Shown here: piece by piece, positions 49,320 through 59,068 of the stretch
Numbering within the stretch: position 1 is the stretch's first letter
How the letters are laid out: every line of letters starts with the position of its first letter
Source of the DNA: CAVSRC01 sp963798195
GTDB lineage: Bacteria > Pseudomonadota > Alphaproteobacteria > Rhizobiales > Kaistiaceae
DNA length: 64,000 nucleotides
Assembly: GCA_963798195.1 (NCBI GenBank)
Contig: CAWCSF010000010.1
Span: forward strand, 868,001-932,000
Reading direction: 5' to 3'
Notes under the pieces: model-generated
Databases searched by the model: none
The model's input: the letters and a program-made list of their open reading frames with translations, nothing else
What the model was told of the DNA's origin: nothing
Made by a program: the position numbers and the translations under genes

Positions 49320-50006
49320 ATGGACGATCTCACAACGGCGGAAGTTATTCCGTTCGATATCAATGTAACGCTCGATGAATCACTGTCCAAAGACGGATCT
49401 CGCGAAGGCCTTTGGTTGGTGGAGCATCTCAAAGACCTTGCAGACACGATGGAGCAACGGGCCACGAGCGCAGAAGGTTCACTGTCATCCCGCAGGGACG
49501 GGCTGACCGGTCTTCGCGACGCTGCCGCAAATCTTGAAGGGACGGCGGCGATCTATCGTTTGCTGATGGCCCATCCGGGCAGCGCGTCGGTCAGTCTGTC
49601 GGACGTTCTGGGCCATGCCTTCGCCGCGGTGATGGATACGCTGAACCTGCGTGAGCGCACCAACTTCACGTTCTATTGCGAGCCGGGATGTCTTGTGTCG
49701 CCGGCGAAGGCGCTGTCGATTGGAACGATTGTCGTCGAAGTCGTCACGAACGCCCTGCGTCATGCCCATCCCAGCGGCATCACGGGCCAGCTGGATGTCG
49801 CCTGCCGCCGTTCCGGCGATCGGCATGTCCTTGAGATCGCGGACGATGGCGTCGGTCTCCCCGAGGGCTTCGACCACGAAGAAGACAGCGGAGTAGGCCT
49901 GAAGGCCGTGAAACAGATAGCCGAGGACATCGGCGCCGAGTGCGAGTTCCACTCCACCCCGCTTGGCTTCACGTTCCGGCTGCTGATCCCGGCAAACGTG
50001 GCCTGA
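49320..50006 (+). CDS. Histidine-kinase-like ATPase without phospho-acceptor histidine
   Basis: 228-residue soluble protein with the ATPase half of HisKA_2/HWE kinases: VVEVVTNALRHAHPSG (N-box), LEIADDGVGLPEGF (G1), GVGLKAVKQIAEDIGAE (G2). The dimerisation region DLADTMEQRATSAEGSLSSR to AIYRLLMAHP has no HRVKN box and no His at the acceptor position. It may be a degenerate kinase, a phosphotransferase-like scaffold, or an anti-sigma-type ATPase. A GGAGGAATAATT site precedes the ATG. It stands alone upstream of rpsB. Confidence 0.75.
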   Translation: MDDLTTAEVIPFDINVTLDESLSKDGSREGLWLVEHLKDLADTMEQRATSAEGSLSSRRDGLTGLRDAAANLEGTAAIYRLLMAHPGSASVSLSDVLGHAFAAVMDTLNLRERTNFTFYCEPGCLVSPAKALSIGTIVVEVVTNALRHAHPSGITGQLDVACRRSGDRHVLEIADDGVGLPEGFDHEEDSGVGLKAVKQIAEDIGAECEFHSTPLGFTFRLLIPANVA

Positions 50007-50013
50007 CGGTCAT

Positions 50014-50038
50014 TGCCGGTCCCTCTTGCGGACCGGCA
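50014..50038 (+). terminator. Hairpin between kinase-like gene and rpsB
   Basis: Nine-base stem tgccggtcc (50014-50022) with ggaccggca (50030-50038). It follows the kinase-like gene stop by eight bases. Only a short T-containing sequence follows, so its strength is uncertain. Confidence 0.5.
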
Positions 50039-50180
50039 TTCATCCCCATATAAGGCGCCTCATCTCACACGCGGGGTTTGGGTCAATCGACCGGCTTGAC
50101 CGGACGAACGACCCTTCCGGTGCCCTTACAAAGGGCTCAACTCCCCGCGGCGGCATAACCGGTAAAGGAGCAAGGTAGTC

Positions 50181-51284
50181 ATGGCACTGCCCGATTTTTC
50201 CATGCGTCAGCTGCTTGAGGCAGGCGTTCATTTCGGCCACCAGAAGCACCGTTGGAACCCGAAGATGGCGTCGTACATCTACGGCGTCCGCAACAACATC
50301 CACATCATCGATCTCGCCCAGACGGTGCCGCTGCTGCACCGCGCCCTGCAGGCGGTGAGCGAAGCGGTGGCCGGGGGCGGCCGCGTGCTGTTCGTCGGCA
50401 CCAAGCGCCAGGCGGCGGAGCCGCTGACGGCGGCGGCGAAGCGCAGCGCCCAGTATTACGTCAACGCCCGTTGGCTTGGCGGCATGCTGACCAACTGGAA
50501 GACGATCTCGAAGTCGATCCAGCGGCTGCGCGAACTGGAGAACCTGCTTGGCGGCGATGCCCAGGGCCTCACCAAGAAAGAGTTGCTGACGCTGACCCGC
50601 GAGAAGGACAAGCTGGAGAAGGCGCTCGGCGGCATCAAGGACATGGGCGGCGTGCCCAACCTGCTGTTCGTGATCGACACCAACAAGGAGGCGATCGCCA
50701 TCCAGGAGGCGAACCGCCTCGGCATTCCGGTGGCGGCGATCGTCGATTCCAACTGCGACCCGGATCACATCACCTATCCGATCCCGGGCAATGACGACGC
50801 CGGCCGGGCGATCACGCTCTACTGCGATCTCATCGCGCGGGCGGCGATCGACGGCATCGGCCGCGCCCAGGGCGACGCCGGCATCGACCTCGGTGCCCAG
50901 GAAGCGCCGCAGGAGCCGACGATCCTCGAGGCCGCTCCGCCGGTCGTCGAAGACGATGTCGACATGAGCGCGGCGCAGACGCTGGAACCGCAACTGCGCG
51001 AGACCAGCCGCCGCGAAAAGGCCCAGGCATCCGCCGCGGCGGCGGCCGCTCCGGCCGAACCGTTGTTCACGGCTCCGGAAGGGGACGCGGACGACCTGAA
51101 GAAGATCACCGGCATCGGCCCGGTTCTGGAAAAGAAGCTGAACGCGCTCGGCATCACGCGCTTCGATCAGGTTGCGAACTTCTCCGACGAGGAGATCGAG
51201 AAGATCGACAGCGCCCTGAACTTCAAGGGACGCATCTCGCGCGACGACTGGGTCGGACAGGCGAAATCGCTGGCGGGCAACTAG
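50181..51284 (+). CDS. rpsB: 30S ribosomal protein S2 with C-terminal helix-hairpin-helix extension
   Basis: Small-subunit ribosomal protein S2. Residues 1-240 are the normal protein (MALPDFSMRQLLEAGVHFGH, then HRWNPKMASYIYGVRNNIHI, later TNKEAIAIQEANRLGIPVAA). About 120 residues follow: an acidic and Ala/Pro-rich linker, then a domain from about residue 304 starting ADDLKKITGIGPVLEKKLNA, with the G-I-G-P hairpin of helix-hairpin-helix folds, and ending FKGRISRDDWVGQAK. The total of 367 is much longer than the usual 240-260. An AAAGGAG site precedes the ATG; tsf follows. Confidence 0.95.
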   Translation: MALPDFSMRQLLEAGVHFGHQKHRWNPKMASYIYGVRNNIHIIDLAQTVPLLHRALQAVSEAVAGGGRVLFVGTKRQAAEPLTAAAKRSAQYYVNARWLGGMLTNWKTISKSIQRLRELENLLGGDAQGLTKKELLTLTREKDKLEKALGGIKDMGGVPNLLFVIDTNKEAIAIQEANRLGIPVAAIVDSNCDPDHITYPIPGNDDAGRAITLYCDLIARAAIDGIGRAQGDAGIDLGAQEAPQEPTILEAAPPVVEDDVDMSAAQTLEPQLRETSRREKAQASAAAAAAPAEPLFTAPEGDADDLKKITGIGPVLEKKLNALGITRFDQVANFSDEEIEKIDSALNFKGRISRDDWVGQAKSLAGN

Positions 51285-51320
51285 GCCCGCCTTCCGGCCG
51301 CTGACACAAGGACGAACACG

Positions 51321-52250
51321 ATGGCTATCACCGCGGCAATGGTGAAGGAGCTTCGCGACCAGACGGGCGCGGGGATGATGGACTGCAAGGCGGCGCTGAC
51401 CGAGACCGGCGGCGAGATGGAAGCCGCGATCGACTGGCTGCGCACCAAGGGCCTCGCCAAGGCCGCGAAGAAGGCCGGCCGCGTCGCGGCCGAGGGCCTC
51501 ATCGCGGTCGTCGGACAGGCCAACCGCGCGGTCATGATCGAGCTCAACTCCGAGACCGATTTCGTCGCGCGCAATCCCGACTTCCAGGCGCTTGCTCTCG
51601 GCATCGCCGAGACGGCGGTGACTACCGACGGCTCGGTCGAATCGATCCTGGCGGCTGAGATGAAGTCGACCGGCAAGAGCGTCTCCGAGTCGATCACCGC
51701 GGCCATCGCCACCATCGGCGAGAACATTTCCCTTCGTCGTGCCGCTTCCGTCGCCGTCGATCATGGCGTCGTCGCCAGCTACGTGCACGGCGCCGTCGCG
51801 CCGGGCCTCGGCAAGATCGGCGTGATTGTCGGCCTGGAGTCGAAGGGCAAGACCGAGACGCTCGAGCAGGTTGGCAAGCAGGTCGCGATGCACATTGCCG
51901 CCGCCAGTCCGCTTGCCGTGCGGCCGGCAGAGATCGACCCGAGTATCGTTGCGCGCGAGCGCGCGATTTTCGCGGAGCAGGCGCGCGAGTCCGGCAAGCC
52001 CGAGGCGATCATCGAGAAGATGGTCGAGGGCCGTATGCGCAAGTTCTACGAGGAGGTCGTCCTTCTCTCGCAGGCCTTCGTCGTGGACAACGAGAAGACC
52101 GTCGAGCAGGCGCTGAAAGCGATCGAGGCCGACGCCGGCGGGCCGGTCGCCGTGACCCAGTTCGTTGCCTTCCGTCTCGGCGAGGGCGTCGAGAAGGAAG
52201 AGAGCGACTTCGCCGCCGAGGTTGCCGCCGCGGCGGGCACCAAGAACTGA
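51321..52250 (+). CDS. tsf: Elongation factor Ts
   Basis: Nucleotide-exchange factor for EF-Tu. The 309-residue protein opens MAITAAMVKELRDQTGAGMM, with the TDFV motif in NSETDFVARN, which contacts the EF-Tu nucleotide site. It lies 36 bases after rpsB in the standard rpsB-tsf order. A strong terminator follows; the usual next gene pyrH is separated from it by an antisense sulfotransferase gene. Confidence 0.97.
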   Translation: MAITAAMVKELRDQTGAGMMDCKAALTETGGEMEAAIDWLRTKGLAKAAKKAGRVAAEGLIAVVGQANRAVMIELNSETDFVARNPDFQALALGIAETAVTTDGSVESILAAEMKSTGKSVSESITAAIATIGENISLRRAASVAVDHGVVASYVHGAVAPGLGKIGVIVGLESKGKTETLEQVGKQVAMHIAAASPLAVRPAEIDPSIVARERAIFAEQARESGKPEAIIEKMVEGRMRKFYEEVVLLSQAFVVDNEKTVEQALKAIEADAGGPVAVTQFVAFRLGEGVEKEESDFAAEVAAAAGTKN

Positions 52251-52275
52251 ACGCAGTTCCTCGATGACCGATTAG

Positions 52276-52310
52276 AGCCCTGGACGGTCAACCGTCCGGG
52301 GCTTTTCTTT
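52276..52310 (+). terminator. Rho-independent terminator after tsf
   Basis: Stem agccctggacggt (52276-52288) with accgtccggggct (52291-52303), near-perfect with one mismatch, followed by the T-rich ttttcttt. It ends the rpsB-tsf transcript and could also terminate the convergent sulfotransferase gene. Confidence 0.85.
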
Positions 52311-52359
52311 GCCGGCGCATCGGCGGCGATCCACCGCCGACGGCGCAAGCTTTGCCGGC

Positions 52360-53358
52360 TTACCAGTCGGCGTCGTCTCGGTAGAAGACCGGGCGGCAGG
52401 CGAAATAGCCGCGCCGTACGCTCTCGACATCCGCCGGCGAGACCTCCTGTTTCCACCGGTGGCGCATCTCGCTGGAGTTGCGCACGGTGTCGTACGCGCC
52501 GGGCGCATAATTCGCGTCGGACTGCGATGAACGTTCGACCTCGCGGCGGACGGCGGATGAATAGCCCATGCCGGCAAACTCGAATATGCGGGCGAACTCG
52601 GCCAGCGGGTGTGCGCAGAGATCCTCGTACCGCGCGACGAGATAATCGATGCCTTCGAGCGAGTTGACGATGACGTTCTGGGCGATGGCCTGGAAGGCGC
52701 CAGCCTGTTCCCAATAATTGTCCGCGGCAGGCAGCGGCCGTTCGCGGCCAAAAGCGGCGAGCGTCTCTGGCATGAAGCGCGTGGCGAACTGGTCGCTGGT
52801 CCAGCCCAAGGCGTGGAAACTGCGCGCGACCGATACCGGATGACGGACGAGGAGCACGATCCTGGGCTGGAAGCGCGCCCAGAGGCGCTCCAGCACCAGC
52901 GGATTCACCTCTTTCACGACGAGATGCTTCTGCCCGCGCCGGGAGATCGCCCACTGACGCGGAAAGGGGACTATCGACCCGGAAAAGCGTGGGATGCCGC
53001 GAAAAGCGAGCGTGGCAAATCGGTCATAGGCCGCCCGGTCGTGGCACATGTCCCACTCGAAAAACGGCGGATGTCCCGGTCCGACCTGGCGCAGATACGA
53101 TTGCGTCAGCGGTTCCCGCAGATAAAGCGCGTTCTCCGCACCCCCCAGGATGCGGCCGACCCAGCTCGAGCCGGCGCGGGGTAGCGAGCTGACGAGAATC
53201 GGCGCAGGCGCGGCCGGCGCGCGTGCGATCATCTCGCCGGTCACCGGCATGCGCGACAGCACGTATCCGGGTCGGCTTCGCCCGAGGAACCGGCGAACCG
53301 GCCGCAGGCGCTGCCGCACGGAGTCGGGAATGGAACTTTTCACCCACGTAGAGGACAT
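52360..53358 (-). CDS. Sulfotransferase family protein
   Basis: PAPS-dependent sulfotransferase fold, 332 residues. The 5'-phosphosulfate loop is ILVSSLPRAGSSWVGRIL (about residues 54-71); the 3'-phosphate site is VLLVRHPVSVARSFHALG. A second conserved region is VARYEDLCAHPLAEFARIFE. Substrate is probably a surface carbohydrate or lipid. The ATG at 53358 follows GGGAGAG; a GTG at 53391 would add 11 residues. It sits on the opposite strand between tsf and pyrH, genes normally adjacent, so it is an insertion in a core operon. Confidence 0.82.
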   Translation of the reverse strand: MSSTWVKSSIPDSVRQRLRPVRRFLGRSRPGYVLSRMPVTGEMIARAPAAPAPILVSSLPRAGSSWVGRILGGAENALYLREPLTQSYLRQVGPGHPPFFEWDMCHDRAAYDRFATLAFRGIPRFSGSIVPFPRQWAISRRGQKHLVVKEVNPLVLERLWARFQPRIVLLVRHPVSVARSFHALGWTSDQFATRFMPETLAAFGRERPLPAADNYWEQAGAFQAIAQNVIVNSLEGIDYLVARYEDLCAHPLAEFARIFEFAGMGYSSAVRREVERSSQSDANYAPGAYDTVRNSSEMRHRWKQEVSPADVESVRRGYFACRPVFYRDDADW

Positions 53359-53531
53359 CCGACTCTCCCATTCGGAAGTCCCAACCCTCACGTTGCATCA
53401 GATGATTGAAATGGGGCGATCTGTGGTCGCCTATCTGGCGGAAATCCGGCGCGCCCGGCGGTTTGACGCCGTGACAGGGCAGAAACCATCGTGTATCCCC
53501 TTGGCCGGTTTCCACTTTCCTTAGAGTCGGG

Positions 53532-54257
53532 ATGATGAAGGCGCCGCTCCGCTACAAGAGAGTACTTCTCAAGGTTTCGGGCGAAGCGCTTCTCGGTGAC
53601 CAGGCGTTCGGCATCGATGATCAGATAATGGGCCGCATCGCGGGCGAGGTCGCCGAGGCGGTGAAGCTGGGGGTCAAGGTCGGGCTGGTGGTCGGCGGCG
53701 GCAACATCTTCCGCGGCATGACCATCGCCAAGGCAGGTGGCAACCGCGTCGCCGGCGACCAGATGGGTATCCTCGCCACGGTGATGAACGCCATCGCCAT
53801 GCAGCAGGCGCTGGGCGAGAAGAAGGTTGCGACCCGGCTGTTCTCCGCGGTTCCGATGCCCACTATCTGCGAAACCTTCAACCAGCGCGCGGCCGAGACG
53901 GCGTTTGACGCCGGAGAGGTGGCGATCTTCGCCGGCGGCATCGGCAGCCCGTTCCTGACCACCGATACAACCGCCGCCATGCGCGGCTCGGAAATGGGTT
54001 GCGACGCAATCTTCAAGGGCACGCAGGTGGACGGCGTCTACTCAGCCGACCCCAAGAAAGACAAGAAAGCCGTGCGTTACGATCGCCTGAGCTATAACGA
54101 CGTGCTGCGGCAGGGCCTTCAGGTCATGGATGTGGCGGCAATCGCCCTTGCCCGGGATAACCGTATTCCGGTAATCGTCTTTTCCATCAAGCAGCCCGGC
54201 GCTTTCGTTGATATTCTCAAGGGAAAGGGCAGGGCGACGGTGGTCGCGGACGGCTGA
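53532..54257 (+). CDS. pyrH: UMP kinase
   Basis: Phosphorylates UMP to UDP. The 241-residue amino-acid-kinase-fold protein begins MMKAPLRYKRVLLKVSGEAL and has GLVVGGGNIFRG, AGGNRVAGDQMGILATVMNA and VDGVYSADPKKDK. Two start codons, 53532 and 53535, are adjacent; either is possible. It is followed after 80 bases by frr, as is normal. Upstream is the antisense sulfotransferase gene, so it must have its own promoter near 53400-53530. Confidence 0.96.
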   Translation: MMKAPLRYKRVLLKVSGEALLGDQAFGIDDQIMGRIAGEVAEAVKLGVKVGLVVGGGNIFRGMTIAKAGGNRVAGDQMGILATVMNAIAMQQALGEKKVATRLFSAVPMPTICETFNQRAAETAFDAGEVAIFAGGIGSPFLTTDTTAAMRGSEMGCDAIFKGTQVDGVYSADPKKDKKAVRYDRLSYNDVLRQGLQVMDVAAIALARDNRIPVIVFSIKQPGAFVDILKGKGRATVVADG

Positions 54258-54337
54258 GCCGAAGCTGCGGCGGGCTGGGCCTCGTCGCGGCCGAGCACCC
54301 AAAAGCGGCCCCGATTGACCGATAGCCAGGGGACGAA

Positions 54338-54886
54338 ATGGATCTCGCAGAAATCAATCGTCGTATGCAGGGCGCAGTGTCCGTACTGAGAGGGGAACTG
54401 GCCGGCTTGCGCACCGGCCGCGCCTCGTCGAGCCTGCTGGAGCCGATCCATGTCGATGCCTATGGCTCGTCCATGCCGCTGAACCAGGTTGCCTCGGTCA
54501 GCGTACCGGAGCCGCGCATGCTTTCGGTGCAGGTGTGGGACAAGACGGTCGTCGGCGCGGTGGACCGGGCGATCCGCGAGTCCAATCTCGGGCTCAATCC
54601 GATCGTCGAGGGAACGCTGCTGCGCATCCCGATCCCGGAACTCAATGCGGAGCGCCGGCAGGAACTGGTCAAGGTCGCGCACAAGTATGCGGAACAGGCG
54701 CGTGTCGCCATCCGCCACGTACGTCGCGACGCGCTCGACCAGCTCAAGAAGGAAGAGAAGGACGGCGGCCTCGGGCAGGACGAAGTCCACCAGGCAAGCG
54801 CGAAGGTCCAGGAAATGACCGACAGCATGATTTCCGATGTCGACAGTGTGCTCGCCACCAAGGAAGGCGAGATTACCCAGGTCTAG
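54338..54886 (+). CDS. frr: Ribosome recycling factor
   Basis: Splits post-termination ribosomes with EF-G. The 182-residue protein matches the family length (about 185). Signature parts: RTGRASSSLLEPIHVDAYGS, LNQVASVSVPEPRMLSVQVW, and RHVRRDALDQLKKEEKDGGL. It is 21 bases before uppS. No oddities. Confidence 0.97.
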   Translation: MDLAEINRRMQGAVSVLRGELAGLRTGRASSSLLEPIHVDAYGSSMPLNQVASVSVPEPRMLSVQVWDKTVVGAVDRAIRESNLGLNPIVEGTLLRIPIPELNAERRQELVKVAHKYAEQARVAIRHVRRDALDQLKKEEKDGGLGQDEVHQASAKVQEMTDSMISDVDSVLATKEGEITQV

Positions 54887-54907
54887 GCAAAGCGAACGGA
54901 TAGCGGC

Positions 54908-55668
<761 letters not shown>

Positions 55669-55672
<4 letters not shown>

Positions 55673-56511
55673 GCGCTTCGCCCGTTACCGGCGGGAGCCG
55701 CATGGTGTCTGCATTTGGCGGTGAGATGCTCGTGCGGCTGGCGTCGGCCGCGATCCTCGCCGCAATCTCGCTGGTTTGCGCGTGGCTCGGCGGATGGCCG
55801 GCTGGCATTGCCGTGGGCGCGGTCGTGGCGATTGTGCATTGGGAATGGATCGGGCTGACGAAGGACACCTTCGCGCCGGCGATCGCATTCACTGTCGTCC
55901 TTGTTGTGAGCCTCGCAGTGCTGGTCGCCGGGCATTCGCTGCCTGCCATCGGACTGACGGTGCTCGCTGTCATCGTCGCAGGTGCGTTGTCGCGCGAGTC
56001 ATGGCGTCCGCTCGGCGTTGTCTACGCCGCGGTCCTCGGATTCGGACTGCTGCTGCTGCGTCTGTCTCCGGAGAACGGTCTCACCGCGGTCCTGTTCCTG
56101 TTCGCCGTCGTCTGGGGCACTGACACCGGCGCATACTTTACCGGCCGCGCATTGGGCGGCCCGAAGCTCTGGCCGGCTGTCTCGCCGAAGAAGACATGGG
56201 CCGGCAGCATCGGCGGACTGGGAGCCGGGATCATCGGCGGGCTCGCGGTGACGTCGATCGCCGGCCTTCCGCTGACGCTTGGCCTGTGCGCGGTGGCGGT
56301 GCTGCTGTCGGTGGCAGGGCAGGCGGGCGATCTCTTCGAGTCTGCGGTCAAGCGTCATTTCGGCGCCAAGGACGCGAGCCACATCATCCCGGGACACGGC
56401 GGCCTGATGGATCGGGTCGATGGGCTCGTCTTCGCGGCAGGACTGGCCGCGCTCTTGGGCTGGGTCCATGGTGGCGGCGCGAATATCGCCGGGGGGCTTC
56501 TCGCATGGTGA
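55669..56511 (+). CDS. cdsA: Phosphatidate cytidylyltransferase
   Basis: Inner-membrane enzyme making CDP-diacylglycerol from phosphatidic acid and CTP. The 280-residue protein has six to eight hydrophobic segments and the family signature KDASHIIPGHGGLMDRVDGL near the C-terminus, after VWGTDTGAYFTGRALGG and SPKKTWAGSIGG. Start is GTG 55669, overlapping the uppS stop (GTGA); an ATG at 55702 is an alternative. The end overlaps the dxr start by seven bases. Confidence 0.93.
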
Positions 56512-57716
56512 GGCCCGGCGTGGCGTCGATCGATCTACCCCAAGCGGCTGAAGGGTCCCGGCGGGTCACGATCCTCGGCGCCACCGGCTCGGTTGGCACC
56601 AGCACGCTGGACGTGATCGCCGAGCAGCCGACCCGCTACACGGTCGAGGCCGTCACCGCGAACGCCAACGCCGGCAAGCTCGCCGAAGTCGCGCGAACAA
56701 CCGGCGCGCGCCTCGCGGTCATCGCCGATCCCGCCGCCTACGCGGAATTGAAATCTGCGCTGGCCGGAAGCGGAATTGCTGCCGCGGCGGGACCGCAGGC
56801 GGTCGTCGAGGCGGCCGAACGACCCGCGGATCTTGTGGTGGCGGCCATCGTCGGAGCGGCAGGACTGGCGCCGACCCATGCCGCGATCCGCGCCGGCGCG
56901 CAGGTCGCCATCGCCAACAAGGAATGCCTTGTTTCAGCGGGCAGCATCTTCATGGCGGCTGCGGCCGAGTCCGGCCTCCCGATCCTGCCGATCAACTCCG
57001 AGCACAACGCGATCTTCCAGGCCCTCGGCGGACGGCCGATGGAGGATGTCGAGCGCATCATCCTGACCGCATCGGGTGGGCCGTTCCGGGAATGGAGCAC
57101 CGAGCGCATGGCGGCGGCGGGGCCGGACGAGGCGCTCAAGCATCCGAACTGGTCCATGGGTCGCAAGATCACCATCAATTCCGCGACGTTGATGAACAAG
57201 GGCCTCGAGGTGATCGAGGCCCATCATCTGTTCGGCGCGCCGGCCGAACGGCTGGAGGTGCTGGTGCATCCCCAGTCGGTGGTGCACGGGATCGTCGCCT
57301 TCCGCGACGGGGCGATGATGGCAGGGCTGAGCGTGCCGGACATGCGCATGCCGATCGCCCATTGCCTCGCCTGGCCTGACGCCAGCGCGCATGCCGGGCG
57401 GCGTCTCGATCTTGCGGAACTCGGAACCCTGAGCTTTGACAAGCCGGATCTCGGTCGTTTTCCGGCGTTGCGGATCGCGCTCGCTGCCCTTGAGATGGGC
57501 GGCTGGGCGACCAATGTCCTCAGCGCCGCCAATGAGGTGGCGGTGGAGGCTTTTCTGGCCGGCCGCATTGGCTTTCTTGAAATAGCCCAAATGGTTGAGG
57601 AAACGATCGATCAGATGGCGGCCAGCCGGCCGGGTACGCCCGAGACGGTTGAGGCGGCGATCCTCCTCGACAGCGAAGGGCGGCGTGTCGCCGGGAATCT
57701 GATAGAAGCGCGCTAA
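56505..57716 (+). CDS. dxr: 1-deoxy-D-xylulose 5-phosphate reductoisomerase
   Basis: Converts DXP to 2-C-methyl-D-erythritol 4-phosphate with NADPH, the committed step of the non-mevalonate isoprenoid pathway. The 403-residue protein has RRVTILGATGSVGTSTLDVI (NADPH loop), IANKECLVSAGSIF, LPINSEHNAIFQAL with metal and substrate contacts, and MGRKITINSATLMNKGLEVI. It overlaps cdsA by seven bases and is 22 bases before rseP. Product of the pathway feeds uppS in the same operon. Confidence 0.96.
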   Translation: MVRPGVASIDLPQAAEGSRRVTILGATGSVGTSTLDVIAEQPTRYTVEAVTANANAGKLAEVARTTGARLAVIADPAAYAELKSALAGSGIAAAAGPQAVVEAAERPADLVVAAIVGAAGLAPTHAAIRAGAQVAIANKECLVSAGSIFMAAAAESGLPILPINSEHNAIFQALGGRPMEDVERIILTASGGPFREWSTERMAAAGPDEALKHPNWSMGRKITINSATLMNKGLEVIEAHHLFGAPAERLEVLVHPQSVVHGIVAFRDGAMMAGLSVPDMRMPIAHCLAWPDASAHAGRRLDLAELGTLSFDKPDLGRFPALRIALAALEMGGWATNVLSAANEVAVEAFLAGRIGFLEIAQMVEETIDQMAASRPGTPETVEAAILLDSEGRRVAGNLIEAR

Positions 57717-57738
57717 AGCGCACGAAAGGACGAAGCGT

Positions 57739-58890
57739 ATGGGACTGATCGACTGGTTCGGAAGCTTGGGGTCAAGCGCGCTCGGCTACATCATTCCGTT
57801 CCTGTTCGTCCTCACCATCGTGGTGTTCTTCCACGAACTCGGCCATTTCCTCGTCGCGCGCTGGTGCGGCGTCGGAGTGAAGACGTTCTCGGTCGGATTT
57901 GGCCCGGAATTGTTTGGGTTCAACGACCGCAAAGGCACCCGCTGGAAGCTTTCGGCCGTTCCGCTCGGCGGCTATGTCCGCTTTGTCGGGGACGAGAACG
58001 AGGCGAGCGCCGGCAGCAATCAGGAAGCGCTGGCCGAACTCAGCCCGGAAGAGCGGGCCAGGGCCTTTGCCGCCAAGGGCGTGCCGGCACGCGCCGCGAT
58101 CGTCGCCGCCGGTCCGATCGCCAATTTCATCCTCGCGATCGCGATTTTCACGGCGATTTTCACGATTTACGGCCGGGAAGTGGTGACGCCGACGGTAAGT
58201 GGCGTGCTCCCGGGATCGGCGGCGGAGGCAGCCGGATTCGAGCCGGGTGACACGATCATCTCGATCGACGGCGGCCAGATCGGAAGTTTCAACGACCTGC
58301 AGCGGGTGGTCAGCTTCAGCGCGGGGGAACACCTCACTGTGCTGGTCAAGCGTGGCGACCGCGAAGTGACACTGGACGTCACGCCGGAACTCAAGGAAAT
58401 AACTGACAGATTCGGTAACAAGCAGCGTGTCGGCGTGCTCGGCGTCAGCCGCAGCAATGTCGATGGCCAGGGCATTGTAGTCCAGCACTACTCCCTGCCG
58501 CAGGCGACCTGGATTGCCACCCAGGAAACCTGGTTCTTCACCAGCCGGACGCTCAGCTATCTGTTTTCGGTGGTGGTTGGCCGGGAATCGGCCGATCAGC
58601 TCGGCGGACCGATCCGGGTCGCCACGGTTTCCGCCCAGGTGGCGACGCTTGGCATTGTCGCCCTCATCAACCTCGCGGCAATCCTCTCGATCAGCATCGG
58701 GCTGATCAATTTGTTCCCGATTCCCATGCTGGACGGCGGACATCTGCTGTTTTTCGCCGTCGAGGCGATCCGCGGAAAACCGCTCAGCGAGCGGGTTCAG
58801 GACATCGGGTTCCGGATCGGCTTCGCGGCGGTCCTGATGTTAATGATTTTCGCAACTTGGAACGATATTATTCATTTGAGTTCCTTGTGA
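57739..58890 (+). CDS. rseP: Site-2 intramembrane zinc protease RseP
   Basis: Cleaves anti-sigma factors and remnant signal peptides in the inner membrane. The 383-residue protein has the active site FFHELGHFLVARWCG (His32, Glu33, His36) in the first helix, a PDZ domain at about residues 150-240 (VLPGSAAEAAGFEPGDTIIS), and NLFPIPMLDGGHLLFF with the third metal ligand. One PDZ domain is visible, as common in alphaproteobacteria. It precedes bamA in the usual order. Confidence 0.95.
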   Translation: MGLIDWFGSLGSSALGYIIPFLFVLTIVVFFHELGHFLVARWCGVGVKTFSVGFGPELFGFNDRKGTRWKLSAVPLGGYVRFVGDENEASAGSNQEALAELSPEERARAFAAKGVPARAAIVAAGPIANFILAIAIFTAIFTIYGREVVTPTVSGVLPGSAAEAAGFEPGDTIISIDGGQIGSFNDLQRVVSFSAGEHLTVLVKRGDREVTLDVTPELKEITDRFGNKQRVGVLGVSRSNVDGQGIVVQHYSLPQATWIATQETWFFTSRTLSYLFSVVVGRESADQLGGPIRVATVSAQVATLGIVALINLAAILSISIGLINLFPIPMLDGGHLLFFAVEAIRGKPLSERVQDIGFRIGFAAVLMLMIFATWNDIIHLSSL

Positions 58891-59068
58891 AATAAGGCTT
58901 CGATGCGTGGCGAAGGGGCAACGCCACCTCAGATTCGAGGGAAGGGATGGGGACGCGCCTTGCGGGGATGGTAAAAGGCTGCAATTCTGCTAATTGCAGG
59001 CCGTTAGGGGCGAATCTGTCCGATTAGGACGCTTACGGATCAGACAGACGACAAGGCATTCGAACCAC

